Source: Burkholderiales bacterium | GTDB lineage: Bacteria > Pseudomonadota > Gammaproteobacteria > Burkholderiales > Burkholderiaceae_D | DNA: 15,979 nucleotides | NCBI GenBank assembly: GCA_016197345.1 | Contig: JACPVY010000306.1 | Span: 1-15,979 of the forward strand | Direction: 5' to 3' | In this document: piece after piece, positions 1-7,491 of the stretch | How the letters are laid out: every line of letters begins with the position of its first letter | How positions within the stretch are numbered: the stretch's first letter is position 1 | Made by a program: the position numbers and the translations under genes | Notes under the pieces: generated by a model | Told to the model about the DNA's origin: nothing | The model's input: the letters and a program-made list of their open reading frames with translations, nothing else | Databases searched by the model: none

Positions 1-258
1 GTGGCTGGCTTTATTTGCAATGCTTTGATTAAACCGCTGAAGGATAGCGATTTCATGACGGAAGAAGAATTGGCGCAAGAACGTCAACTCGCGCATGAAC
101 GGGCGCTGAAGGCGGAAGCCAGCATGAGCAATGCCACCGTTGCTAATACTGCAAAAAGCAGCCCAGTAGTGGTCTTGTTGGCATGGTTGGCAGTCGGCAT
201 TCCAATGGCGTGGGGCATGATGATCACGCTAGAGAAAGCGATGAAGTTCTTGAAATAA
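1..258 (+). CDS. OFA-family MFS transporter (oxalate/formate antiporter type), C-terminal end only
   Basis: The reading frame is open from the first base and ends in TAA at 256-258, so this is the 3' end of a gene that begins outside the window; the GTG at position 1 need not be its start. The first residues (AGFICNALIKPL, then FMTEEELAQERQLAHE) look like the last membrane helix and cytoplasmic tail of OFA-family MFS carriers. After a linker of about 30 residues comes one more hydrophobic segment, about residues 54-75 (VVVLLAWLAVGIPMAWGMM). In related bacteria a similar short segment is, as I recall, also found as a separate tiny gene called the MFS transporter small subunit, so here it appears fused. 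By family the protein would be an inner-membrane carboxylate antiporter. The actual substrate cannot be read from this fragment. Confidence 0.8.
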   Translation: MAGFICNALIKPLKDSDFMTEEELAQERQLAHERALKAEASMSNATVANTAKSSPVVVLLAWLAVGIPMAWGMMITLEKAMKFLK

Positions 259-296
259 GCATCGGCATGCGCAGCGCAACCTGGTTGCGCTAAGCC

Positions 297-342
297 AAAA
301 AGGGTGGGTTTTCTGCGGAAAATCTGCCCTTTTTGCTTTTTT
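297..342 (+). terminator. Rho-independent terminator after the OFA transporter
   Basis: A 17-bp stem, 297-313 with 318-334 and including three G-T wobble pairs, encloses a TGCG tetraloop and runs into a T-rich tail (TTTTTGCTTTTTT). A second perfect hairpin lies just upstream: 274-280 (GCGCAAC) pairs with 284-290 (GTTGCGC) around a 3-nt loop. Together they separate the transporter from the peptidase gene. Confidence 0.85.
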
Positions 343-471
343 AAAGTCGCTAGCGCAAAACAAAATAATTTATTTGAAACAGCTATTGATATTTGCCAAA
401 TCCCTGCCATCTTGAATGCACGACAATCATGCTTAGCATTGCATAGCCCCCACCGTGAAGGACGGCATCAG

Positions 472-1293
472 ATGGAAGTGTTATGGATTTTCTTGGGCTT
501 GCCAGCGCTGGTCGCCTTGATTTTATTTTGGCCCAGCATCACGCTACGGCGCGCGCTCGCGCAGCCATTCCCAGCTAGCCACGCCGCTATTTTGGCGCGC
601 CATATCCCATTTTGGCGTGAGATGGCGCCGCCGCTGCAAATGCAACTCAAGCGCCTCGTCAAACAATTTTTGCATCAAAAGAAATTCATCGGTTGCGATG
701 GCTTAACGGTGACGGATGAAATGCGGGTCGCGATTGCTGGCCAAGCCTGCATGCTACTACTCAATCGTAAGACGGGTGTGTACCCGAGCTTGCGCCATAT
801 CTTGCTCTACCCTTCGGCATTCGTGGTGCCGCGCACTGAGTTTGGTGTTGGTGGTGTTGTCACCCACGCTAGCCAAACGCTAGCGGGGGAATCGTGGAAC
901 GATGGCCGTGTGATTTTGGCGTGGGATCATGTGCAGCAAGCCGCGTTTGAGCGCGAACCAGCACACAACGTGGTGTGGCATGAATTTGCGCATCAACTCG
1001 ATAGCGAATCGGGACATACCAATGGCGCTCCGCTGTTGCCTAGCAAAAATGCCTATCGCTATTGGTCTAGCATCATGGCGCACGAATTTGAACGTTTGCA
1101 GCAAGAAGCCGAGTGGGAAATTCCCGGTGTGATCGATCATTATGGCGCCAGTAATCCGGCAGAATTTTTCGCGGTGGCGACCGAAACCTTTTTTGGTCGC
1201 CCGCTAGAAATGGCAGAACAACATCCGGCCTTGTTTGAATTGCTGCAAAAATATTATCGTGTCGATCCGCGCGCTTGGCGCGGTTTGGCTTAG
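472..1293 (+). CDS. mtfA: M90-family zinc metallopeptidase, MtfA-like
   Basis: 273 residues, close to the roughly 265 of E. coli MtfA. The zinc motif HEFAH is at residues 170-174, followed by LDSESGHTNG. A second conserved block, NPAEFFAVATETFF, begins at residue 228 and should supply the third ligand (a Glu such as E238). Residues 1-21 are hydrophobic (LWIFLGLPALVALILFW) and probably anchor the protein in the membrane. The ATG at 472 was chosen because GAAGGA (457-462) lies 9 nt upstream and family similarity begins there; the frame is open upstream to 304, but that part overlaps the terminator. By family knowledge, E. coli MtfA is a peptidase that binds the glucose repressor Mlc and thereby affects ptsG expression. 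Whether that role holds here is unknown. It is first in a plus-strand run with the PPTase gene 79 nt downstream. Confidence 0.9.
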   Translation: MEVLWIFLGLPALVALILFWPSITLRRALAQPFPASHAAILARHIPFWREMAPPLQMQLKRLVKQFLHQKKFIGCDGLTVTDEMRVAIAGQACMLLLNRKTGVYPSLRHILLYPSAFVVPRTEFGVGGVVTHASQTLAGESWNDGRVILAWDHVQQAAFEREPAHNVVWHEFAHQLDSESGHTNGAPLLPSKNAYRYWSSIMAHEFERLQQEAEWEIPGVIDHYGASNPAEFFAVATETFFGRPLEMAEQHPALFELLQKYYRVDPRAWRGLA

Positions 1294-1372
1294 CGGCTCT
1301 GGTCTAGCGCATCGAATGAATGGGTGCGCTATACTGACATCCTTGTCACCCGCCTTCTTTTCATACCCCTCC

Positions 1373-2146
1373 ATGTTGCCACCACCTGATGAAATCCACC
1401 TTTGGTTTGCGTTGGATGCCGAATGCACGCCTGAATTGCTGGAACTGTACAAGCGCGATTTCTTAAGCGAAGAAGAATTAGTGCGCGGTGCGCGCTTTCA
1501 TTTCGAGCGTGATCGCAATCAATTCGTGCTGACGCGTGCGCTGGTGCGTAGCGTGCTGTCGCGCTATGCTGCGATCCCGCCGGCGCAGTGGCAGTTTGGC
1601 AAAGGCGAACATGGCCGCCCGTTTATTGCCAATCCTGACGCGCCCGCTATTGCATTTAACCTGTCCCACACGCGGGGCCTGGTGGTGTTGGCGGTCAGTC
1701 AAGCGCAACCGCTCGGGGTTGATGTCGAAAATTTTCAAACGCGTGAAGCGCCGTTAGAGGTGGCACAAGGCTATTTTTCACCGACCGAAGTGGCCGCACT
1801 GACCAGCTTGCCATTAGCGGCGCAACAAGAACGCTTTTTCCATTACTGGACGCTGAAAGAAGCGTATATCAAGGCCGAAAGTAAAGGACTGTCCCTGCCG
1901 CTAGAACAATTTAGCATGCTCTTTGCTAGCGATAACGAAGTCGAAATAGCATTCCATGATTTACCCGCGAGCAGTGGCTGGCATTTTTGGTTGATGCAGG
2001 CATGTCCCGGATTTTTGACGGCGCTGTGTGTGCAATCTGAGGCAAGGCGCGCGCCGACACTGGTGGCGCGCCAATGTTTACCCTTGACGCCGGATCGTGT
2101 GCTGAAGCCGCAGATCATGCGGCAAAGCCATTGGGGCGAGGCATGA
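1373..2146 (+). CDS. Sfp-type 4'-phosphopantetheinyl transferase
   Basis: 257 residues, typical of the Sfp/Gsp class. The two Mg/CoA-binding signatures are present: GVDVE at residues 115-119 (D117, E119) and the W-x-x-K-E motif at 159-163 (WTLKEAYIKAESKGLS). FNLSHT, about residues 95-100, and the GRPFI element before it also fit. The enzyme moves the phosphopantetheine arm of CoA to a serine of an acyl or peptidyl carrier protein and releases 3',5'-ADP. No polyketide or peptide synthase gene is in the window, so its target is not visible. The ATG at 1373 was chosen because the family-like IHLWFALD block follows closely; I see no good Shine-Dalgarno there, and an in-frame ATG at 1316 is an alternative. 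The stop overlaps the next start (ATGA at 2143-2146). Confidence 0.88.
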   Translation: MLPPPDEIHLWFALDAECTPELLELYKRDFLSEEELVRGARFHFERDRNQFVLTRALVRSVLSRYAAIPPAQWQFGKGEHGRPFIANPDAPAIAFNLSHTRGLVVLAVSQAQPLGVDVENFQTREAPLEVAQGYFSPTEVAALTSLPLAAQQERFFHYWTLKEAYIKAESKGLSLPLEQFSMLFASDNEVEIAFHDLPASSGWHFWLMQACPGFLTALCVQSEARRAPTLVARQCLPLTPDRVLKPQIMRQSHWGEA

Positions 2147-2910
2147 AGCGGCGTATTTTTGCGATTTCCGATCTGCATCTCGATTACGCCGTTAATCAGC
2201 AATGGCTAGAAGGCTTGTCGCTAGTTGATTTTCAAGACGATGTGTTGATTTTGGCCGGCGATATTTCCGATGCGCCCAAGTTGCAAGATCTCTGCTTTCG
2301 CGAAGTGGCGCGGCGCTTTCACCGCGTGCTTTTTGTGCCGGGCAACCATGATATTTGGATTAAACGCTATCCCTGCGAAGGTGGCTCGCTAGCGAAGTTT
2401 GCGCTGGTACAAGCCTTGGCCCAGCAACATGGGGTGTTGACGACGCCGTGGCATGAAGGCTGTTTGAGTATTGTCCCTCTTTTGAGTTGGTATGATTTTT
2501 CTTTCGGCGAACCTAGCGAGCGCTTACGGGAAGCATGGATGGATTTTTTTGCCTGTGAATGGCCTGCAGGCTGGGGTGAAACAGAAATTAGCCAGCATTT
2601 TTTAGGACGGAATGCCGAATTATTGGCGTTGAAAAATGAAACAGTGATTAGCTTTTCGCACTTTATGCCGCGTCTCGATATCCTGCCGCAAGAAATGACG
2701 CGGACGCGGCATTTGGTGTTGCCAGTGTTGGGCAGCACGGCCTTAGATCGGCAAATTCAGCAATTGCAAAGTGCAATCCATGTGTATGGTCATAGCCATT
2801 TAAATCGACATATCGAGCGCGATGGCAGAACTTACATTAATAATGCCTTTGCCTATCCGGCTGAAAGCCATATCGCGGCTAAACAATTGCGCTGTATTTT
2901 CGAGATGTAA
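2143..2910 (+). CDS. Calcineurin-like metallophosphoesterase
   Basis: 255 residues with the complete two-metal motif set of the calcineurin-like phosphoesterase superfamily: D10-L-H12 near the N-terminus, G39-D40 (AGDISD), G67-N-H-D70, a histidine in FSHF, and G216-H-S-H219 near the C-terminus. There is no signal peptide or membrane segment, so it should be cytoplasmic. The start overlaps the PPTase stop by 4 bp with GGGGCGAGG just upstream, which indicates translational coupling. The substrate cannot be deduced. One possibility from the coupling is a compound linked to carrier-protein priming, such as 3',5'-ADP, CoA fragments or the phosphopantetheine-protein bond; that is speculation. The gene ends 6 bp before the stop of the convergent gene at 2917. 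Confidence 0.88.
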   Translation: MKRRIFAISDLHLDYAVNQQWLEGLSLVDFQDDVLILAGDISDAPKLQDLCFREVARRFHRVLFVPGNHDIWIKRYPCEGGSLAKFALVQALAQQHGVLTTPWHEGCLSIVPLLSWYDFSFGEPSERLREAWMDFFACEWPAGWGETEISQHFLGRNAELLALKNETVISFSHFMPRLDILPQEMTRTRHLVLPVLGSTALDRQIQQLQSAIHVYGHSHLNRHIERDGRTYINNAFAYPAESHIAAKQLRCIFEM

Positions 2911-2916
2911 AATTCC

Positions 2917-3219
2917 CTATTTTTTGCGCCGCAATTGATCCAGCAAAATCTGCACATTATGCTCAGGCGGAAGCGGGTGTTCGCGCAGTAATTGCACATG
3001 CAGTACCAAATTCTCTAGCACCAATTTCGCCGCCACTGCCAGCAAGCATAGGTGGCGCTCCTCTTCGCTAAACGCTTCCATCGCGGTTGCCATCTCGCAC
3101 AAATGATTCGCCACCAGCGCGCGCAACTCCTGTTCGTCATAGGGAATGTCGGCAAAATCTATCGGGTCTTCTTGCTCGACCTCGGCAATTAATTCTTGCA
3201 ATTGTTCGGGGGTAATCAT
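2917..3219 (-). CDS. Small acidic helical protein, not recognised
   Basis: 100 residues starting MITPEQLQELIAEVEQEDP and ending QLRRKK. The start at 3219 is well supported: on the minus strand GGAGGG lies 7 nt before the ATG. The frame stays open upstream to 3300, but that part runs through a dispersed palindromic repeat and is probably not translated. The protein looks soluble and almost wholly helical, acidic in the first third, with a hydrophobic central helix (RHLCLLAVAAKLVLENLVLHVQLL) that suggests helix packing or dimerisation. It has no signal peptide and no motif I recognise. It converges on the metallophosphoesterase gene with a 6-bp gap and diverges from the CpdB-like gene, so it appears to be a single-gene unit. 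Confidence 0.7.
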   Translation of the reverse strand: MITPEQLQELIAEVEQEDPIDFADIPYDEQELRALVANHLCEMATAMEAFSEEERHLCLLAVAAKLVLENLVLHVQLLREHPLPPEHNVQILLDQLRRKK

Positions 3220-3271
3220 GGTGCTGGCCCTCCGTGGTGTTGAGCTAGGTGCAAAAGATGCTTTGGTTTTT

Positions 3272-3303
3272 CGTAGGGGAGGCAACAAGTTGCCCGCCAT
3301 ACG
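3272..3303. repeat. Degenerate copy of the dispersed GTAGGG/GGCAAC palindrome
   Basis: The segment begins CGTAGGGGAGGCAAC and ends GTTGCCCGCCATACG. The two 15-nt arms match inversely at 12 of 15 positions around a central AA, with a perfect core GGCAAC/GTTGCC at 3281-3294. It resembles the better copies at 7321 and 14523. The rest of the 315-bp gap 3220-3534 holds the ribosome site of the minus-strand gene, an AT-rich stretch around 3350-3420 with nothing I can name, and the promoter described separately. Confidence 0.55.
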
Positions 3304-3472
3304 GTATGTGTTTTACCTTTCGTGACGGCCTCTTTTTCGCGCTTTGTTCAGTGTAAATGGCTAATGAATAAAATAGATTAAATAGTTCTGCGGGAATATA
3401 GTTGTTATAGTTAAATATGTATGATTGTCACTTCGCAACAAAAACCTTACAATTCATTCCCTTTTATGTTTT

Positions 3473-3506
3473 ACGTCATCAATTTGTCACTGACCATCCC
3501 TATAAT
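3473..3506 (+). promoter_or_regulatory. Putative PHO box and -10 element of the CpdB-like gene
   Basis: Two 7-mers separated by 4 nt, ACGTCAT (3473-3479) and TTGTCAC (3484-3490), resemble the PhoB repeat CTGTCAT-N4-CTGTCAY at 5 of 7 and 6 of 7 positions. Exactly 10 nt later comes a perfect TATAAT (3501-3506). No usual -35 hexamer is placed 16-18 nt upstream of it. The PHO box standing in for the -35 element, about 10 nt before the -10, is the classical arrangement of PhoB-activated promoters. A transcript starting near 3513 would have a leader of about 20 nt containing the GAGG ribosome site (3526-3529). The role is inferred from the pattern only. Confidence 0.55.
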
Positions 3507-3534
3507 CGCGCCATTCTATTTTCTTGAGGTCAAC

Positions 3535-5598
3535 ATGTCTTTGCCGCAACGTTTTTCACCTTTGTCCCAAACCTTGCCTAAATTACTGCCATTGGTTGCT
3601 GCATTGGCCTTGGCTGGCTGCGGCTCTTCCACCAATTCGGTGACCCCTGCATTGCCTGCGGTGCCAACTGGCTCTACCGCTGATTTGTCGATTTTGGAAA
3701 CGACCGATATCCACACCAATGTGATGAGCTATGACTACTTCAAATTGGCGGAAGACAAAACCTTGGGTTTAGAGCGCACGGCAACCCTGATCAAAGCAGC
3801 ACGCGCAGAAACCACGAACTCCTTGTTATTTGATAACGGCGATGCAATCCAAGGGACGGCACTGGCCGATTATCAAGCGCTGATCAATCCAATCAACTGC
3901 GATACGCCATTAGCGCTGCATAAAGTGATGAATAGCATCGGCTACGATGCGGCAGGTGTGGGCAATCACGAATTCAACTATGGCTTGCCATTCTTGGCGC
4001 AAGTCACCAGTAATAAATTCAATGTCGATGGCATGCCAGCCGTTGCAGATCAAAAAACCTGCGCTGGCCCAAAACATCCACAAGTATTGGCAAACATCTT
4101 GTCTGCTAAAGACAAAGCGCCATTGTTCCAGCCTTACACCATTTTGAATCGCACCATCAAAGTCGTGACCCCAGATGGCAAAACCATCGACGCGCCGATC
4201 AAAGTTGGTGTGATCGCTTTCACCCCACCGACCATCACCAGCTGGGATAAGCGTTGGTTAGATGGCAAAGTCTATAGTGATGGCATCAAAGAAGTCGCAA
4301 CCAAATACGTGCCAGAAATGCGCGCTAAGGGCGCAGACTTGGTGATCGCTATTTCGCACGGCGGCTTAGATAATTCCGCTTACATGCCATCGATGGAAAA
4401 CGGCAACTATTACTTGTCGCAAGTGCCTGGGATTGACGCGATGTTGATCGGCCATTCGCATCAAGTGTTCCCAGACGCAGCCTCGACCATCCCACAATTC
4501 AATTTGCCAGGCGTGGATAAAGTCAAGGGTTTGGTCAATGGCGTGCCAACTGTGATGGCAAACTTCTGGGGCAAACACCTCGGCGTGATCAAAATGAATT
4601 TGTCGTTTGATGGCAAAACTTGGGTCGTCAACAAAGACAAAACCAAGGTCGAAGCGCGTTCGATCAAAAACGCAGACGGCACTTTTGTTGCGGCTGATCC
4701 TAGCGTTGCACCGTTAATCGCCACCGAGCACCAAGCCACCATCGCTTACGTCAAAACCCCAGTCGGCACCACCGATTTCAACATGAACAGCTATTTTGCT
4801 GATGTGGGTGATGTTTCGGCGATTGAAGTGGTGAACCAAGCGCAAGCGGATTACGTCAGCAACTATGTCAAAGCAAACTTGCCGCAATATGCAAGCTTGC
4901 CAGTGTTGTCGATTAGCGCCCCATTCAAGAGCGGTTTTGCTGGCGGCGGTGACTTTACCGACGTTGCAGTAGGCAATGTCGCGATTAACAACGCGGCTGA
5001 CTTGTATCTGTATCCAAACACCATTTACGCAGTGAAAGTCACGGGTCAAGATATCAAAAACTGGTTGGAAACGGCGGCTACGCGCTTTAACAAGATTGAT
5101 CCAGCGTTGACCACGGAACAAGCCTTGATCTCCAACTTCCCTGGTTACAACTTTGATATGTTCACCTCGCCTGATATCAAGTATGAAATCGATGTCACGC
5201 AAGACTTGAAATCCCGTATCAAAAACTTGACCTACAAAGGCGCACCGATTTCCTTGACGCAAGAATTCATCGTCGCAACGAATAACTATCGTGCGAGCGG
5301 CGGCGGTAACTTCCCAGGCATCGATGGCACCAAAACCATTTACGCTTCGCCAGACGCGAACCGCGATGTCTTGATTAGCTATATCAAGACACAAAAAGCT
5401 TTAAAACTGGCGACCAATGGTTCGGATCGTAGCTGGTCGTTCACGAAAGTGACAACCGCTGGACCAGTGACGTTTAAATCGGCACAAAACAAATTGAGCG
5501 TGGCACAAGCGGCTGGCATCAATAATGTTTCCGTGTTGCGTGCAGATGATGGTACGGGAAAGGCATTGTCGGTCTATCAAATCGACTTGTCGAAATAA
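3535..5598 (+). CDS. cpdB: CpdB-like 2',3'-cyclic-nucleotide phosphodiesterase/3'-nucleotidase lipoprotein
   Basis: 687 residues. The N-terminus is a lipoprotein signal: basic start, hydrophobic stretch, lipobox LAGC with Cys29, so the mature protein should be lipid-anchored and face the periplasm. The metallophosphatase domain follows, with D58-I-H60, G102-D103 (FDNGDAIQGT), G143-N-H-E146, a histidine in AISHGG, and G306-H-S-H309. The C-terminal nucleotidase domain carries YNFDMF, IKYEIDV and the substrate-binding block ATNNYRASGGGNFPG (N583-P594). SYFADVGD and the AADLYLYPNT region match CpdB better than UshA. It would strip phosphate from extracellular cyclic and 3' nucleotides. The ATG at 3535 has GAGG 5 nt upstream and directly precedes the signal peptide. 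It stands alone between its promoter and terminator. Codon use differs from the neighbours: the tetranucleotide CTAG is almost absent here. Confidence 0.93.
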   Translation: MSLPQRFSPLSQTLPKLLPLVAALALAGCGSSTNSVTPALPAVPTGSTADLSILETTDIHTNVMSYDYFKLAEDKTLGLERTATLIKAARAETTNSLLFDNGDAIQGTALADYQALINPINCDTPLALHKVMNSIGYDAAGVGNHEFNYGLPFLAQVTSNKFNVDGMPAVADQKTCAGPKHPQVLANILSAKDKAPLFQPYTILNRTIKVVTPDGKTIDAPIKVGVIAFTPPTITSWDKRWLDGKVYSDGIKEVATKYVPEMRAKGADLVIAISHGGLDNSAYMPSMENGNYYLSQVPGIDAMLIGHSHQVFPDAASTIPQFNLPGVDKVKGLVNGVPTVMANFWGKHLGVIKMNLSFDGKTWVVNKDKTKVEARSIKNADGTFVAADPSVAPLIATEHQATIAYVKTPVGTTDFNMNSYFADVGDVSAIEVVNQAQADYVSNYVKANLPQYASLPVLSISAPFKSGFAGGGDFTDVAVGNVAINNAADLYLYPNTIYAVKVTGQDIKNWLETAATRFNKIDPALTTEQALISNFPGYNFDMFTSPDIKYEIDVTQDLKSRIKNLTYKGAPISLTQEFIVATNNYRASGGGNFPGIDGTKTIYASPDANRDVLISYIKTQKALKLATNGSDRSWSFTKVTTAGPVTFKSAQNKLSVAQAAGINNVSVLRADDGTGKALSVYQIDLSK

Positions 5599-5624
5599 GA
5601 TCTCGCGTTTTAGGTAGTATCTAA

Positions 5625-5657
5625 GAAAAATCGACGCCCACGGGCGTCGATTTTTCC
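5625..5657 (+). terminator. Rho-independent terminator after cpdB
   Basis: A perfect inverted repeat of 15 bp: GAAAAATCGACGCCC (5625-5639) with GGGCGTCGATTTTTC (5642-5656). In practice it is a 14-bp stem with a CACG tetraloop. The A-tract before and T-tract after would let it work in either direction, though the gene on the other side reads away from it. Confidence 0.85.
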
Positions 5658-5687
5658 TATTGGTTAGCTGGTGAAGTTTGAAGGTTC

Positions 5688-6497
5688 ATGATTGGAATGG
5701 TAATGTCCTCAGCAAGACGTTCACAGCGCGGCTTTGCCCGCAAATCGGTGTGGTTATTGCCGCTAATATTTGTCGCCATTAGCGTGGCGGCGCTAGCTGG
5801 TTGGTGGTGGCAAAGCTATAGCAAAAATCAAGAACAAATCACGCTACAGCAAATTGATCGCTGGCGTATGCAGGCGATGGCAGGGCAGGGCGCCCAAGCA
5901 ATACCGGAACTCAAGCGCGCTGCGGCTGAAAACAGAGTTGCCGCGCAGCGTGCATTAGCCGAAGTCTTATTGCATAAACTCGAAACCGCGCAAGAAGGCA
6001 TGCGCTATGCCGAGCAAGCCGCGAATAATGGCGATGTCGCTGCGCAATACATGCTAGGCAAAGCCTATTTTGATGGCAGCGGTACGATTACGCGCGTGCC
6101 CGATATGGCGCGCGCGCGCCACTGGTTGGAAGTCGCCGCCGAACATCAACATGCACAAGCCATGTATTTGCTGGGCTTGATGCATAAAAGTGGCTATGGC
6201 GGGAGCGTTGACTACGCCGCTTCGGTGAAATGGCTCGCGCGTGCCGTGCAATTGGGACATCCCGAAGCGATGTTTATGCTAGCCAATGCCTATCACGATG
6301 GGCAAGGTGTAGCGCAAGATCAGCAACAAGCATTGCGCCTATATCAAGCAGCCGCAGAAAAAGAAAACCCGCAAGCGGCGCAAGTGCTGGCGATGGCGTA
6401 TCGCGACGGTAGTTTGGGCTTGAAGCAAGATAAGGCCGAAAGCGAGCAAATGATGCGTGAAGTCGCGCATATCCTCAGTCATCCTGATCATCAATGA
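5688..6497 (+). CDS. Membrane-anchored Sel1-repeat (SLR) protein
   Basis: 269 residues. A basic N-terminus is followed by one membrane helix, about residues 22-41 (WLLPLIFVAISVAALAG), so the bulk should lie in the periplasm as a type II-like anchored protein. From about residue 118 there are three or four TPR-like Sel1 repeats, for example AAQYMLGKAYFDGSG, AQAMYLLGLMHKSGYG, PEAMFMLANAYHDGQG and PQAAQVLAMAYRDGSLG. Such repeats form helical solenoids for protein contacts; no enzymatic motif is present. The start is uncertain: in-frame ATGs at 5688, 5697 and 5703 are all possible, and GAAGG (5680-5684) is rather close to the first and better spaced for the second. The stop overlaps the start of the DUF2520 gene (ATGA at 6494-6497), so the two were once co-translated. 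Confidence 0.85.
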   Translation: MIGMVMSSARRSQRGFARKSVWLLPLIFVAISVAALAGWWWQSYSKNQEQITLQQIDRWRMQAMAGQGAQAIPELKRAAAENRVAAQRALAEVLLHKLETAQEGMRYAEQAANNGDVAAQYMLGKAYFDGSGTITRVPDMARARHWLEVAAEHQHAQAMYLLGLMHKSGYGGSVDYAASVKWLARAVQLGHPEAMFMLANAYHDGQGVAQDQQQALRLYQAAAEKENPQAAQVLAMAYRDGSLGLKQDKAESEQMMREVAHILSHPDHQ

Positions 6498-7327
6498 TGA
6501 AACTCAATATCATCGGCTGTGGCCATGTCGGCCGCGTGTTTGCGGCGCTGCTGCAACGCCATGCGCAGGTGCAAATTCAAGATGTGCTCAACCGTAGCGC
6601 CGCGAGCACGCATGCTGCTGTCGCATGGCTTGCGGCGGGACAGGCTTGCTATGCACTGTCCCAACTACGCCCGGCGCAACTGTGGTTGATCGGTGTCAGC
6701 GACGATCAAATCGCCGCCACTGCCTAGCGCTTAGCGGCGCAACATTGCGTGCAGACTGGTGATCTGGTGTTTCATTGCAGTGGTGCATTGCCGAGTAGCG
6801 CGCTGGCACCGCTGCGCGCGCTCGGGGCGCATGTGGCGAGCGTCCACCCGGTACGTAGCTTTGCCGATAGCGATGCGGTACTGTCCCAATTTGCGCAGAC
6901 CTTTTGTTGTGTGGAAGGTGACGCACCTGCGCTAGCGCTGCTCGTGCCGCTGCTGCAAGCTATCGGCGCGCAAACCCTTACCATCACAGCCGAAAATAAA
7001 AGCTTGTATCACGCTGCCTCGGTAATGGCTTGCAATTACCTGACGAGCTTAATGGATATCGCCCTGCGCACCTATCAGCAGGCCGGCATCGCGCCTGAAC
7101 AAGCGCAGCAATTGGCGGCGCCCCTCGCGCGGCAGACGCTAGACAATGTTTTTCGTCTTGGGCCAGCAGCGGCCTTGACTGGCCCGATTGCGCGTGGAGA
7201 TATGCAAACCGTAGCCCGCCAACAGCAGGCATTGCAGGAATGGGATGGCGCAATCGCGGATGTGTATCGCGCCTTTACGGTGACGACGCTGGCCTTAGCG
7301 CAGCGCCAGCGTGAGGGCTTGGCGTAG
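6494..7327 (+). pseudogene. Rossmann-fold/DUF2520 protein interrupted by an in-frame amber stop
   Basis: Two stretches in the same frame form one 277-codon gene. Codons 1-77 begin MMKLNIIGCGHVGRVFAALL, a Rossmann nucleotide-binding start with a GxGxxG-like turn. Then comes TAG at 6725-6727, and the frame continues without another stop to TAG at 7325-7327. The downstream part has family blocks such as LVFHCSGALPSSAL, VASVHPVRSFAD and the helical DUF2520 C-terminus. The family resembles ProC/PanE-type reductases but its reaction is not settled. Replacing T by C at 6725 would give CAG (Gln) and restore IAATAQRLAA, so a C-to-T change is the simplest explanation. Restart at GTG 6749 is possible but lacks a ribosome site and would give only the C-terminal part. 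A sequencing error cannot be excluded. It is coupled to the Sel1 gene by a 4-bp overlap. Confidence 0.85.
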
Positions 7328-7346
7328 GGTGGGCAAGCTGCCCACC
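7321..7346. repeat. Dispersed GTAGGGTGGGCAA palindrome overlapping a stop codon
   Basis: A perfect 8-bp stem, GGTGGGCA (7328-7335) with TGCCCACC (7339-7346), closes on a 3-nt loop AGC. The 16 bases GGCGTAGGGTGGGCAA (7321-7336) recur exactly at 14523-14538. The stop codon of the DUF2520 frame (TAG, 7325-7327) lies inside the repeat. No T-tract follows, so it is not a standard terminator. It looks like a REP-type element. The rest of the gap up to 7491 shows nothing I can identify. Confidence 0.6.
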
Positions 7347-7491
7347 ATTGCCGATGATGAATGAAACAACCATTTTTGGCGTAATAAGTTAAATAATTTT
7401 CATTGCATCGACATGAAAAACAAAGGCCTGATTGTGGGAGAGGGGACATATCTATCTCGCGCAACTGTTTTTCTATAGGCGAGCTAACCAC

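Noticed and set aside
304..471. Upstream extension of the MtfA-like gene
   Set aside because: It would begin inside the transporter's terminator and shows no family similarity; the ATG at 472 has a proper ribosome site.
3423..3442. Second TTGTCAC upstream of cpdB as another PHO box
   Set aside because: No partner 7-mer lies 11 nt away on either side, so only the 3473-3490 pair fits.
4714..5394. 226-codon open frame on the minus strand
   Set aside because: It lies wholly opposite the conserved C-terminal domain of the CpdB-like gene, has no ribosome site and no family pattern; it is a by-product of codon bias.
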